Positions 32,806-43,716 of a stretch of 64,000 bases of DNA are shown piece after piece. This DNA comes from Nelumbo lutea (taxonomy: Eukaryota; Streptophyta; Magnoliopsida; Proteales; Nelumbonaceae). Location: contig JAKGHH010000001.1 in assembly GCA_022828595.1 (NCBI GenBank), positions 72,970,401 to 73,034,400 on the forward strand, written 5' to 3'. The position numbers and the translations under genes were made by a program. Within the stretch, counting starts at the first letter, position 1. Each line of letters starts with the position of its first letter. The notes under the pieces are model-generated. The model was not told where the DNA came from and searched no databases. It was given only the letters and a program-made list of their open reading frames with translations.

Positions 32806-33060
32806 TAAAATATAAAACTATAGAAATTAATATATATAATAAAAATATTATATATATATAATTTTTATTTTTATATATAATAATAACTAATTATTATAAT
32901 CCTTAATTTTTAAATATAAAATAAAAAATATTTTTATATATAATTTTTTTAAAACATTTTTCTCAAGTCAAGTTTGAAACGAGCTGAGCTCAAGCTTACG
33001 AGCTTTTGACCTGAGTCGAGCTTGAGCTCGAGCCTTGTACTGCCTTAGTGACTCGAATCC
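32686..33060. mobile_element. hAT-like remnant around an AAT microsatellite
   Basis: Begins CTAGGGGTGCCCACGAGCTGAGCTCG, the left-end pattern of many plant non-autonomous hAT elements. The matching GAGCTTGAGCTCGAGCC block stands near 33020, but the CACCCCTAG terminus is not visible on the right. An AAT run fills 32731-32804 and AT-rich sequence follows. Confidence 0.4.
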
Positions 33061-33302
33061 ACCTGAAACTATACCAAACACAACCAATGTGGTATTTGCA
33101 CATGCTTATAATAAGAAATTATTTTTGAAAATGTTTTTTATTTTCAAAATGATAATTTTTCTAATGATCAATTTTGAACAATGTTGAATGCTCATGTGGC
33201 ATTTTTAGATATTTTATCAGGAAATAAAGTTGTAATTTTTGTATACATTGTTGACATAGACACATCAATGCCGCATCAGGATTCAGTAATCATTTTGACA
33301 AT

Positions 33303-34003
33303 TGATGTAGTGCAATCTGGATGCTCCCTGCTGGAGGTGATATGGCTACCAACAACGACGGGAACTGAGGAACTTGCAAGAGATGAATCAGAGAACCCAG
33401 GGTGGCTTACCCGACGAGGTCACTCCGATGGTTAAGTTAGCACTTAGTAGTGAGCTTGAAGATGATATCAGATTATGAGAGAGCTAGAGAGCAGAGATTA
33501 TGCATTATATTGCCCCTGGGGAGTGAGGTCTTTATATATTGGAGTCCTTGCGGGTTTGGTGGAGTAGTTCCTAGATCCCCACTGTGATGGGATTCATTTC
33601 CGTGTTAGGTGGGGATAGCACCACCAATCGGTAAGATTGCCCATTTCCGCCTTAAACGGGGAGTGGGTGAGCTAATATAGCCGTTACAAGGCACAATCTT
33701 GTAAGACGCGGGGTACGGTGGTGAGCTCCTTGGAATTACCATGCGACAGTTGGTCAGCATTGCCTGAGCTCGTGCTCATTAGATCCGACCTTATATGAAT
33801 GCCGAAGTGCCTTGGGACTGAGGTGGTCCTGATGTAACCTTGCACCGAGGTATACCCGTCCCAAGGTAGACTTGTCCCGAGGTGTATGGTTATCCGAGCT
33901 CGATCCATTATAGACTTGGCCTGTCAGAGTGAGCTGTCGGCCTGCTAGTTTAGGTCGTGTCCACGTGTCCCCCTATTACTAGGTCGGGCCAAATTACCCT
34001 TCA
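33303..34003 (-). repeat. 3' LTR of copy B, 701 bp
   Basis: In element orientation it starts TGAAGGGTAATTTGG (at 34003) and ends CACTACATCA (at 33303). It is repeated at 43717-44378 with visible substitutions. The preceding purine tract, in element orientation GGGAAGTGGGTGGCAATTGA, lies at 34004-34023. Confidence 0.88.
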
Positions 34004-34282
34004 TCAATTGCCACCCACTTCCCGAGCCAAGGGTCCTAACCCGGTGTGGGGAGTTCATGATGAGCCAAGTGGATTTGGTCCGAGGTCTGGGCAACTAGCC
34101 AGATGATTCACGGGTCGGACTTGTTCGGCCACTCGGATCAACCAGGAAAATCCAGGTCGCGTCTGGCCTACGTGCGAACGTCACACGATCTATAAACTCC
34201 GCTGACATCAAATAATGCGCTAAACCAATTTTATTCTCGGGGGTCGCTTCGATCTCGATCGTTGGTTCTCGGACATAGTGGC

Positions 34283-34290
34283 TATAAATA
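34283..34290 (+). promoter_or_regulatory. TATA box upstream of the aORF, copy B
   Basis: GGCTATAAATAGGGGGTCCG on the plus strand, about 155 bp before the aORF ATG. It is conserved in copy A while surrounding sequence has drifted, and lies between the polypurine tract and the aORF. Confidence 0.65.
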
Positions 34291-34442
34291 GGGGGTCCGC
34301 GACTCATTTTTCTCTCCGAAAATTCACAAGTCTGTTCTGAGGTCGCGTTGGAATCCTTCACCTCACTCTTCTCTTTGTTTTCCGAGGTCATCCTTATTTT
34401 TGGTGAGTCTATGTTTTTCTGTTCTTCCTTTGTTTTTTAATC

Positions 34443-35480
34443 ATGTCCAGTTCTAGCGTAGACAAACTTTTAGGTAGTTCTAGTGAGGTGAAGGGTGCCG
34501 TGGTGCAGTCTGCGGCCCCTGCTGGGGAGGTCAGCTCGCCGCAGGGTGACTCCCCTCTTTAGTCTTTAGTGGAAGCTTCTGCTCCCGAAGTTGAGCCGTC
34601 TTGGCTCAAGGAGACCGAGGTTTAGGAAGAGGGTCCATCCTCTAGGACGGAGGTCCCATCTTCTTCCCGGGCTTGGGGTCCAGATGACTTTGGTCCTTCT
34701 ACTCTAACTTCTGATAGGCTAATGTACCTTGTAGCTCGCTATCATCTTCCTGATAGCTTGGTTTTTAGCCTTCCCCTAGGTCAATACCCTTTGGCTCATG
34801 ATCACTATGAGCTCGTGGTCTTTGAGGAGCAACTCACGGCCGAGTGACGCTTCCCGTTTCACCCTTTCATTATAGAGGTAGTTAAGTTTTTTAACATTAC
34901 CATCGACCAACTACACCCGAACTCTACTCGGAATATAGTTGGTACTATCTCTTTGTTCCACACTTACAACCGACCTCTATCCTTAGACACCTTCAGCTCG
35001 ATCTGTGCGATCAAGCGAAACTTTGCTTGTCTGTGCGGGGATGTCAGAAAAAGCTATTATATATCACCTTGGCCTGGGTTCAAAATCCTATTCGGCTGCC
35101 TGAACAAGGTTCCATCCTAGAAAAGGGGGTATTTCATTGTCCGAAATCCTGAAGGGTGGTCTTTTCCAACCCACTGGAGGGTAGCTATCAAGGATCCTGG
35201 GGTGAGCTTGGATGCAGAAACTAGGGTAGTCATCAACTCATGGAGGGACCTCAGCCTCGAGATGAAGGATTTCTTGGCCGAGGAGAAGCTTGTGCGAGCT
35301 GGTCTGAGCCCTCTTGGTAGGTTTTCACCTTGGTTTTTTATTTTAAAGTTCTTTTTAATTCGCGACTAACCTTTTGTTCTTGTAGTTACCATGTCGGAGG
35401 TCGATGCCGAGAACCTTCTCAAGAGATCTCAGAGAGGGAAGAAGAGGAAGGCTTCGAAGAGGCTTCACCGGGAGGACAAG
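34443..35480 (+). pseudogene. antisense accessory reading frame (aORF) of Tat-type element, copy B
   Basis: One frame runs from ATG 34443 to about 35321, broken by five in-frame stops, most of which look like single-base changes (for example CAG to TAG). Recognisable segments: MSSSSVDKLLG at the start, 'DDFGPSTLTSDRLMYLVARYHLPD', then 'EVVKFFNITIDQL', 'SICAIKRNFACLCGD' and 'NPEGWSFPTHWRVAIKD'. A putative intron with GTAGG at about 35322 and TTGTAG at 35386 joins a Lys-rich tail (KRSQRGKKRKASKR). Orientation is opposite to gag/pol and next to the 3' LTR, as in Grande/Retand-type elements. It resembles plant proteins usually annotated as 'putative plant transposon protein'; the biochemical role is unknown. 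Confidence 0.65.
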
Positions 35481-35537
35481 CTCATAGCATAGCAAGCGTG
35501 ACAAGTCAGTTGACAAGCTTGTGACCATGGACAAGCA

Positions 35538-36272
35538 GTGGTTGGAGAAACTCGTGACCGCATGGACGAGCTTCAACTCAACCTTGAGACTGTAGCATCG
35601 GTCATGGAAAGATTGGAGGACCAGTTCGGTGATAGCTCCAACAAGCCAGACAACCCACTAGAAGACCTGGTGAAGTGCCTACAGATCCAGCTCGAAGACT
35701 TGAAGGGCGAAGTGACCCTTCTAAAGAGGCCGATGGCCAATACAGCCAGCACACCTGCTGCTCTAGCCCCTCCAAAGATCAAAGTCTGCGAGCCTACATC
35801 ATATGCAGGGACCCGCGATGCCCGGGAGCTTGACAACTTCCTGTGGCAAATGGAACAATATTTCACGGTTGCCGAACTCGTTGAGGAGGCGGCCAAGGTG
35901 CGTACTGTTGTTATGTATCTTACTGATGTTGCTATGTTATGGTAGCGCAGGAGATGTGCCGATGTAGAGCGAGGATTATGCTCCATTAATACCTAGTCTG
36001 TGTTCAAGAGCGAGATAAAGCGCCAGTTCTATCCAAAGAACGTGGAATACCAAGCCCGTTGGAAGCTCAAAAACCTAAAACACACGGGCTCATTGCATGA
36101 GTACGTGAAGGAGTTCTCTGCACTATCGCTCGAGATCACGGACATGTCAGATAAGGACCTGCCCTTCAACTTCATGGATGACCTACAACAATGGGCCGAG
36201 CTTGAACTCCAGAGACGAGGTGTGAAGGACCTCCTAGTCGGGGGAAGCTCAAGCCTTGCTTGCAAAGCTTAG
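35538..36272 (+). pseudogene. chromovirus gag remnant
   Basis: Coiled-coil start (MDELQLNLETVASVMERLED) and the gag core pattern 'ARELDNFLWQMEQYF'. Stops at about 35943 and 35997 interrupt it; the second half continues with 'FKSEIKRQFYPKNVEYQARW' and 'LHEYVKEFSALSLEI'. It ends at 36272 without the zinc knuckle, which appears to be deleted together with part of the gag-protease linker. Confidence 0.8.
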
Positions 36273-36375
36273 TGATGATGAGCATAGCGAGGAGGAGAAG
36301 AAACCAGGGGAGACAAGAATGGGGGCTCTACGAAGACTCAATGCAATGAAGAAGAAGATGAGCCCGTAAGGAGCA

Positions 36376-36591
36376 TTGAAGTTCAAGCCGAAGGGACTGA
36401 TGTATGTAGACATTCGCTTGAATGGTAAGCCCACAAGAGCCATGGTGGATACAGGTGCTACCCACAACTTTATCTCTATGGAGGAGGCATCCCAAGTGGA
36501 ACTTGCACCTAGCAAGGAAGTCGGATGGTTGAAGGCTGTGAACTCTAATGCCAAACCCATACAAGGTGTAGCTCATGTGGTGGTCTTGCAA
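36376..36591 (+). pseudogene. chromovirus aspartic protease remnant
   Basis: Contains the retropepsin active site, Asp-Thr-Gly-Ala, in 'AMVDTGATHNFISMEEA'. The frame stops at about 36592 (CAA to TAG-type change). About 100 bp further on the protease/RT linker resumes ('[17 protein letters not shown]'). Confidence 0.8.
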
Positions 36592-36690
36592 TAGACCACT
36601 CAGTCGTGCCCATGGATGATTTTTAGGTTGTTCTCGGCATGGACTTCTTAACTCAAGTAAAGGCGGTGCCCATGCCTTTTCCTCAACAAA

Positions 36691-38270
36691 GTGTGCATAT
36701 TCGAAGATTGGGCTCCTTGCATGGTTCCAGTTGTGCCAGAGACCACGTCCACCCCCAAGATGCTCTCAGCATTGCAACTCAAGGATGGAGTGCAGAAAGG
36801 ACATGCCACTTACCTAGCCACATTGGTGGACTCCGACCTGCCTGACGCACCAACCGGGCATATCCCGCCAGCGGTTGCTATGGCACTAGAAGAATTCCAG
36901 GTTGTCATGCCTTCCACATTGCCGAAGAAGCTTCCCCCAAGGAGAGAAGTTGATCATAAGATTGAGTTGGAGCCAGGAACCAAACCACCGGCACGCCCGC
37001 CATACAGAATGTCTCCTCCTGAGCTGGCCGAGCTACGAAAGCAGTTGAATGAGTTGTTGGATGCTGGATTGATTCGACCTTCTAAGGCCCCTTTTGGAGC
37101 ACCAGTCCTGTTTCAAAAGAAGTATGATGGATCACTTCGGCTTTGTATTGACTACCGAGCTCTCAATAAGCTCTCCATCAAGAATAAATATCCCATACCT
37201 TTGGTGGCCGACCTCTTTGACCAGCTCAGGAGGGCCAAGTACTTCACCAAGCTAGACCTGAGGTCGGGGTACTATCAAGTGCGCATAGCTGAAGGAGATG
37301 AACACAAAACAGCTTGTGTTACACGATATGGGTCCTTTGAATTTCGGGTCATGCCCTTTGGGCTCACCAATGCTCTATCCACCTTTTGTACATTGATGAG
37401 CAGAATATTTCATCCCTACCTAGACCAATTTATGGTTGTGTATATTGATGATATTGTAATTTACAGTAGAACCTTGGAGGAACATGTTGGTCACCTCCGT
37501 ACTGTTTTCCAGGTCTTGCGGGACAACAATCTGTTTGTTAAGAAGGAGAAATGTTCTTTCGCCACAGAAGAGGTGGCCTTCCTCGGACATATAATCCGAG
37601 TAGGCACAATCAGCATGGATCCAGCTAAAGTCAAGGCCATTCAAGATTGGGCACCGCCCACCAGGGTCACCGAACTTCGCTCCTTCCTTGGTCTTGTGAA
37701 CTACTATCGAAGATTCATCTCTGGATTCTCAGCACGAGCCACTACCCTCACCAACTTACTGAAGAAGACTAGTATGTGGACCTGGAGTGAATGTTGCCAA
37801 ACAACTTTTGATGACTTGAAGAGAGCTGTCTCAGTAGAACCTATCATCGACTTGCCTGATCGAAGCAAGCCGTATGAGCTACACACAGATGCTTCTGATT
37901 TTGCCATTGGTGGGGTCTTGATGCAAGAAGGGCATCCCATCGCCTTTGAAAGCCGCAAATCGAATGATACAGAGAGGAGGTACATCATGCAAGAGAAGGA
38001 GATGACAACCATCGTCCACTGCCTCCGCACATGGCGACACTACCTGCTTGGCTCCAAGTTCATGGTCAAGAATGACAACAAAGCTACTAGTTATTTTCAG
38101 TCACAGAAGAAGCTGAGCCCTAAGCAAGCTTAATGGCAATATTTCTTAGCGGAGTTTGACATGACTCTAGAGTACAAGCTAGGGCCGATGAACAGGGTTG
38201 CTGATGCACTTAGCAGGAAGGCCAAGCTTGTAGCACTATCCACAGGTGAAGGTCCCTCTCAAAGCTAGAT
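36691..38270 (+). pseudogene. chromovirus reverse transcriptase and RNase H
   Basis: Open for 480 codons to 38133, then continuing after a TAA to about 38265. RT motifs: '[20 protein letters not shown]', '[14 protein letters not shown]', '[11 protein letters not shown]' and the catalytic box [11 protein letters not shown] with both aspartates. RNase H follows with '[18 protein letters not shown]', '[18 protein letters not shown]' and, after the stop, 'FDMTLEYK' and 'VADALSRKA'. This is the best-preserved polymerase in the window, but it is isolated from intact gag and integrase frames. Confidence 0.88.
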
Positions 38271-38334
38271 CAGACTGGACATCATTAAGAGCATCAAGGA
38301 AGGACTCCAGAAGGACCCCATCGCTCAGAGCCTA

Positions 38335-39760
38335 TTGACAGCGGCTCGTGAAGGGAAGACTAGGCGGTTTTGGGTTGAAGAAGGCCTTCTTTTGACAAAG
38401 GGAAGGCGGATATTTGTACCGAGAGTTGAAGACTTGAGGAAGACTCTCCTACGTGAATGTCATGACAGCTTATGGGCAGGACATCCTGGGTGGCAGCGTA
38501 CCTTGGCACTTCTACAACATGCCTAATATTGGCCTCATATGGAGCAAGATGTTCGAGAATACACAAGGACGTGCCTGATTTGCCAGCAAGACAAGCCTGA
38601 GCGTGCCAAGCCTCTTGGACTCCTACAACCTCTTCCAACTCCCTCACAACCATGGGAGAGTGTTTCCATGGATTTCATCAGCGGTCTTCCTGAAGTGGGA
38701 GACTATGCATCCATCATTGTTGTCATTGATAGATTTTCCAAGTATGCCACTTTCACCCCAGCACCAAGGCACCTTTCAGCTGAAGACACAACATACCTTT
38801 TCTTCTAGCACGTGGTGAAATATTGGGGAGTCCCACATAACATTGTTAGTGATTGAGATCCCCGATTCACTAGTGCTTTCTAGATAGAACTATTCAAGCT
38901 TCTTGGTTTGAACTTGAACTTCTCCAGCAGCAGCCATCCGGAGTCAGATGGGTAGACAGAGAGAATGAACTCCCTCCTTGAAGAGTACCTCCGCCATTTT
39001 GTATCAGCTACACAGAAGAATTGGGTTCGATTGCTGGACATTACACAATTCTCCGTCAACTCACAAAAGAGCTCCTCCACCAATCAAAGTCCTTTTGAAG
39101 TCGTCACCGGCCAACTACCAAGATGTCCACACAACATCGTCAACGACCATCAAGGAAGAAGCCCTCAAGCCTTCACTTTCACCAGGGAATGGAAAGAATG
39201 CCTTGACATCACTTGAGCCTCCCTAGAGAAAGCCTCCAGAAGAATGAAGAAATGGGCCGATTTGGGTAGACGACCTGAGAACTTCCAAATAGGTGACTTG
39301 GCCTTAGTAAAACTCCATACCCATTGCCTTAGGTTCTTTCAAAGAGTACACCCCGGGCTTGTGAGAAAAATATGAGGGACCTTGCAAAATAATAGCCAAA
39401 GTAGGAGCTTCAGCCTACAGACTCAAATTACCCCTTGGCTAAAAGTACACCCTGTCTTTCATGTAAGCCAACTTAAACCCTACCATGCCGACAACCAAGA
39501 TACCTCCTAAAACCAAAGTCAATGCCCACACCCATCCTACCAACCACCCAAGAACCAATCCCTCGACTCCATCCTCAACTATAAGTTGTTCCAATCTTCC
39601 CAAACATCAGAATGGGAGTACCTGGTGAAGTGGAAGGGACCTGCAGAAGAAGACACCTGGGAGCTAGCAGAAGACCTCCTTCCGTTCGCAGAGAAGCTGG
39701 ACGAGTACCTGAGGAAGAATCTTCGAGGACGAAGATTGAATTGAGTGGGGGAGACTGTGG
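38335..39760 (+). pseudogene. chromovirus integrase with C-terminal chromodomain
   Basis: The zinc-binding region is visible (His in 'CHDSLWAGHPG', Cys pair in 'TCLICQQDK'). The core has 'SMDFISGLPE' (first Asp) and 'IVSD' followed by a stop where the family has an Arg before the second Asp region. Stops also occur at about 38524, 38807, 38881 and 38954, mostly at Gln/Trp/Arg positions. Near 39608-39690 a chromodomain is readable ('WEYLVKWKG', 'EEDTWELAEDLLPF'), which assigns the element to the chromoviruses. The final frame ends at about 39744. Confidence 0.82.
39743..39755 (+). other. polypurine tract of the chromovirus
   Basis: GAGTGGGGGAGAC directly precedes the LTR start TGTGGCGG. Confidence 0.8.
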
Positions 39761-40162
39761 CGGTTCAGCCACTATCAACGCCATCAGCACGCCATCTAAG
39801 TGTTTTGGGTTGGGTCCTTGTACTCTTTTTGTAAGGGGGGTATGCCAATGGCAATTATGTAAATAGTAGTATGCATGTACAGTATTTTGATGTATTATTT
39901 TGTCACTCCCCCAAAAGCTTAACATACTCTTTGAGGGGAGGTAGGTAGTCAAGTGAGCTCATAAGCGTGTAAAGGTTAAGCACAAGATCCCCTCGACACT
40001 GTACTGTGTGCTTGTGCTTACCACTGATTAATGCAATACAAGTTGCCTTTTGTCTAATTTGTGTGCACTCCTGTTTCCTTTTGTGTGTTGTTGCTTGCAT
40101 TTGTAGGCTTTCTCGACCCCAATCAAGCACTGCATGGGGCCCCGTCGACTAGCCCCGTGACA
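39756..40162 (+). repeat. 3' LTR of the chromovirus, 407 bp
   Basis: Starts TGTGGCGGTTCAGCC and ends CCCCGTGACA, immediately before copy B's reverse transcriptase resumes with TTAGGGCAGCC. The boundary is inferred from the polypurine tract and from the break in the RT frame; no second LTR is in the window to confirm it. Confidence 0.7.
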
Positions 40163-40164
40163 TT

Positions 40165-41590
40165 AGGGCAGCCATACGACCATTTAGCCTCTAAACCTCT
40201 TTCAACTTGCGAAGTGGCTTCATATCCAGGATAGCCTTTATTTTTTCAGGGTTTGTTTCGATGCCACATTGGTTAACTATGTAACTCAAGAATTTACCTG
40301 AGGTGACGCCGAAGACACACTTGTTAGGGTTCAATTTTATGTTATACTTGCGTAGATTTTCAAAAACACATTGCAAGTCATTTATTAGACAGTTCAAAAA
40401 TCGGCTTTTGACGACCATGTCGTCTACATAGCATTCAACCTTATTGCCGATCAGTGGCTCAAACAGTCTATTGACAAGTCTTTGGAAGGTCACCCCAGCA
40501 TTTTTTAGCCCGAAGGGCATGACCTTGTAACAATACAATCCTAGTTTGGTTATGAATGTTGTTTTTCCCTCGTCAGCGGAGTCCATCTTGATTTGGTTAT
40601 AATCTGAGTTTGCGTCCAAAAAACTCAGCAACAGGTCGCGTTCACTAGACGGTCGATCTTAGGGAGTGGGAAACAATCCTTCAGGCAAGCTCGATTTAGG
40701 TTGGTATAATCGATGCACATGCGCCATTTACCGTTGGCATTTTTTACCAAAACGGGGTTACCTACCCAACTCGGGTAATGGACCTCCCTAATGAAATCGG
40801 CTACGAGGAGTTTCCCAACCTCCTCATTGACTATCCTCCCGCGCTCCGGGGTGAGGTTGCGTTTCTTCTGTCTAACTGGCCTGACTACAAGATCAGTATT
40901 TAGCTTATGAGTTATTATCTTTGCATATATATCAAACTTTTCTTCTGTGGACCATGTGAATTTATCTAAATTTTTAAATAAAAAGCTTACCAGCTGAGAA
41001 TGGAGAGGTTCCTCAATCGACGCCCCGATCTGAAGGATCCTGGCTAGATCTTCTTTTGAGGTTGGGATATGGACCGTATCTTCGGTTGGTGTAGCTCGTT
41101 CCTCGAAATACTCCATGGGTTGCTCTAGCTTGACATCGTCTGCCAGCTTGGCTTTCCCTTTGAGGGTGGCAACGTAGCACTTGTGGGACTCGAGCTGGTT
41201 GCCTCGCACTACCCCAACTCCGAAGCCCGTGGAGAACTTCATATACAAGTAATAGGTGGATACCACTGTGCGGAGTGCGTGGGTGATAGGCCGACCTATT
41301 ATGGTGTTGTACGGGGAGGGAGTCGTGACTACCAGGAAAGTGTGCTCGAATCTCGATATACTGGGCCAGGTGCCAACCTCCACAGGTACTGAAATTCATC
41401 CTAGGGGCTTGACTTCCTCTCCACTGAAGCCTACCAGAGGAGTGCTTGTTGGCTTGAGGTCGCCTTCCTGGAGTTGGAGCTTGTCGAATGCGTCTTTGAA
41501 TAGGATGTCCGTTGAACTGCCGGAGTCGACTAGGATATGCTTCACCTCGAAGTCATTGACCCTCATCTTTATAACTAGTGCATCCTAGGG
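40165..41590 (-). pseudogene. Tat-type protease and reverse transcriptase (copy B)
   Basis: In minus orientation: protease with the active site in 'KHILVDSGSSTDILF' (about 41540-41500) and a stop after 'EEVKPLG'; then the pre-RT region 'PYNTIIGRPITHALR'; then RT with 'WRMCIDYTNLNRACLKDCFP'. A frame shift near 40628 is followed by 'FLDANSDYNQIKMD', 'YCYKVMPFGLKNAG' and the catalytic box ECYVDDMVVKS. After 'LKEV' there is a TAG, and at 40165 the sequence is cut by the chromovirus LTR. The wording of these motifs fits the Tat/Retand branch of Ty3/gypsy. Confidence 0.85.
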
Positions 41591-43640
41591 GTATTGAACC
41601 CCACGTGCATCGTCTTCTGTGAAGAATATCGGATCTTCGGGCCTAGGTCGCTTCGGTGGATTCTGCTCTTCTTGTTCCAGTTTGCGAACAGAGGCCTTCC
41701 TTGCTGTCGAGGTGCAGCCCGCGACTATGGATCTGCTAGTAATCATGTTGATCATCCCGCGGATCGGTCTCTCCTCGGGCAAATGTCTTTGCGGTTGCTC
41801 ATTGTGTTTGCTGCTGGACTCGGGAGCATCTCTCCTTTGCTCCCCCTGCCGATCTACCTGGTTCTTATTGTCTTTTTGTAAAAAAAATTTTAAGTATCCG
41901 CAACGGATGAGTTCTTTTATCTCGTCGCGGAGGGTTCTACAACTTTCGGTACTATGACCATGGTGTCTGTGAAAGTGACAATATACATTTTTATCCCTTG
42001 TGGCGGGGCTTCCCTTCAACCGAGGTGGTCAATTTACGTAAGGGGCATCTTTGATTGCCATAAGGATTTCTCCCCACTTTGCGTTGAGGGGTGTGAAGTT
42101 CGTTTTTTCAACCGGGGCAGTTTGGGAACGTAAATCTGACATGTTCCTTCCCCTGGTTGGGGACTTGCTTTTCCTCCTTTTGCTGCCACCATTGTTTGAA
42201 CTGTTGTATTCCCTCTTTCTTTTCTCCACTGGGGCTTCAGCCTTTTGATTCATCTCCTCTTCGGTCCCGATGAACTGGTCAGCGAGCTTGAGGATTTCGA
42301 TGATGTCTTTAGGCTTGTTTGCCACGACATGCCACTAGAATTCCCTGCGGGTGATGCCTTTCTTTGCTATCGCGAGTCCTACAGCGGGATCTAAGTTTGG
42401 GATCAACAAATAGGTGTCGTTGAAGCGTTTGATGTAGCTTCAAATCGACTCTCCTTCCCTTTGAACTATGCTGAGGAGGCTTTTTTGTGACATCGGACAC
42501 TTCTTGCTGTGATGAAGTGCGAGGTGAACATTTGCATGAACTGCACCCAACTCTTTATTGTCCTGGGTGCGAGGTTTCTATACCACGTAGCTACCCCTTT
42601 GAAGGTTGTAGAGAAAGCAATGCACATGCAAGCTTCGTCAGCCCCAGCGAGGTGCATCTGGGACTGGAAAGAGTTTACATGATCATTTGGGTTGAACGAC
42701 TCGTCATACTTATCCAGGGGAGGCACCCTGAAGTCCTTCGGCATCGGAGTGGCTAGGAGCTAGGAGGACAAAGGAGAGGGCACAGAGAGGAGGGGAGTTG
42801 TTTTTGTGATTTCCGAGCTTACCTCCACATTGCCTTTAGGCTGCCCAGGTCGGCTAGGTCCTGCGAGCTGGCTTGGATCTACTGTTCAATGTGCCTTAGC
42901 ACTTCGCCTTTGCTGCTTCTTGACTGATTCCACAGCGGCTGCTGACTTCCGTGCTGTCAAGTAGTGTCTTGGCTTGAAGTGATTCAGACTGCTGACGCTG
43001 GCTATTGTGGACAGAAAGGCCTTGTCTGGAGTCCACAGCTAGGACCTTGAACTATTTCCTTGTAAGTGAACCTTCAGGTTGTGAGGATCGGGGTGGACTA
43101 GTTCCGGTGGGTCAAGTATCTTCTGACCCGTTCACTTGCTGGGAGACTAGAGGAACAACTTGCCTTTCCCTCTTGCTATGGGAAGAGACCTGGGAAGTCT
43201 CTCCCCGGCGAGGAGGACGACTGTTCTGACGGCAAGGCTTGTTTGGTGTGATCGGACACTAAGGCCGGGTTGGCTGTTGATTTTGCTATAGCGGTGGGAA
43301 CTGCTGTTGGTAGATGTGGTGCAGAACCTGCTGCTGATAATGTTGAAACTATTGGACCTGCTGCATTTAGGCTTGAATAGCCTGCACATAGTGTACTAGG
43401 TCATTCAGTTGGCTCTGTCCGACTCCAAGGGGAACCACAGCTGGTTTAGCAAGGATCGCACCCACTACAGGGGGAAGTGGGGTGTTCATGGGCACAGTTG
43501 CTTGAGGCACAGTCAGTGCTGGGATCCCACCCGCGGAGAGAGGTATGGTGAACTGACCTATGCAGATAGACAGGAACTGAGGTTGCCCGCTGGAGATGTT
43601 TGCTTTGTTGTTTTGTTCGGCGTTGCTAGAGGAAGCCATT
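41585..43640 (-). pseudogene. Tat-type gag, fragmented (copy B)
   Basis: Minus-strand fragments in order: N-terminus MASSSNAEQNNKANISSGQP (43639 downward), a low-homology stretch, capsid core 'FRVPPLDKYDESFNPNDHV' to 'GVATWYRNL' (42744-42466), 'KPKDIIEILKLADQFIGTEE' (42325-42029), and a zinc-binding segment 'YCHFHRHHGHSTESC' (42019-41585). At least four frame breaks or stops separate them. Confidence 0.8.
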
Positions 43641-43696
43641 GACTTGATTCTGAGTTTAAGACTTTTGAAATGGAGGCAAAGGCTTTTAGTAGCGAT

Positions 43697-43716
43697 TTCC
43701 CACAGACGATGCCAAA
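43697..43716 (-). other. primer-site region of copy B
   Basis: Directly after the 5' LTR, in element orientation: TTTGGCATCGTCTGTGGGAA. Its position and TTGGC...CGTCTGTGGGA form match the primer-site region of Tat/Athila elements. The tRNA was not assigned. Confidence 0.6.

Larger units (their letters stand above)
35481..40162 (+). mobile_element. chromodomain Ty3/gypsy element (chromovirus), 5'-truncated
   Basis: Plus-strand gag, protease, reverse transcriptase, RNase H, integrase and a C-terminal chromodomain, followed by a polypurine tract and 3' LTR. The 5' LTR and primer site are absent: sequence passes from copy B's aORF tail into gag coding sequence around 35480-35530. The right border breaks copy B's reverse transcriptase at about 40165. 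It therefore interrupts copy B, either as an insertion later trimmed on its 5' side or through recombination. Several stops and a lost gag zinc knuckle show it is dead. Confidence 0.85.

Noticed and set aside
32607..32861. Poly-Asn frame
   Set aside because: Product of the AAT microsatellite at 32731-32804.
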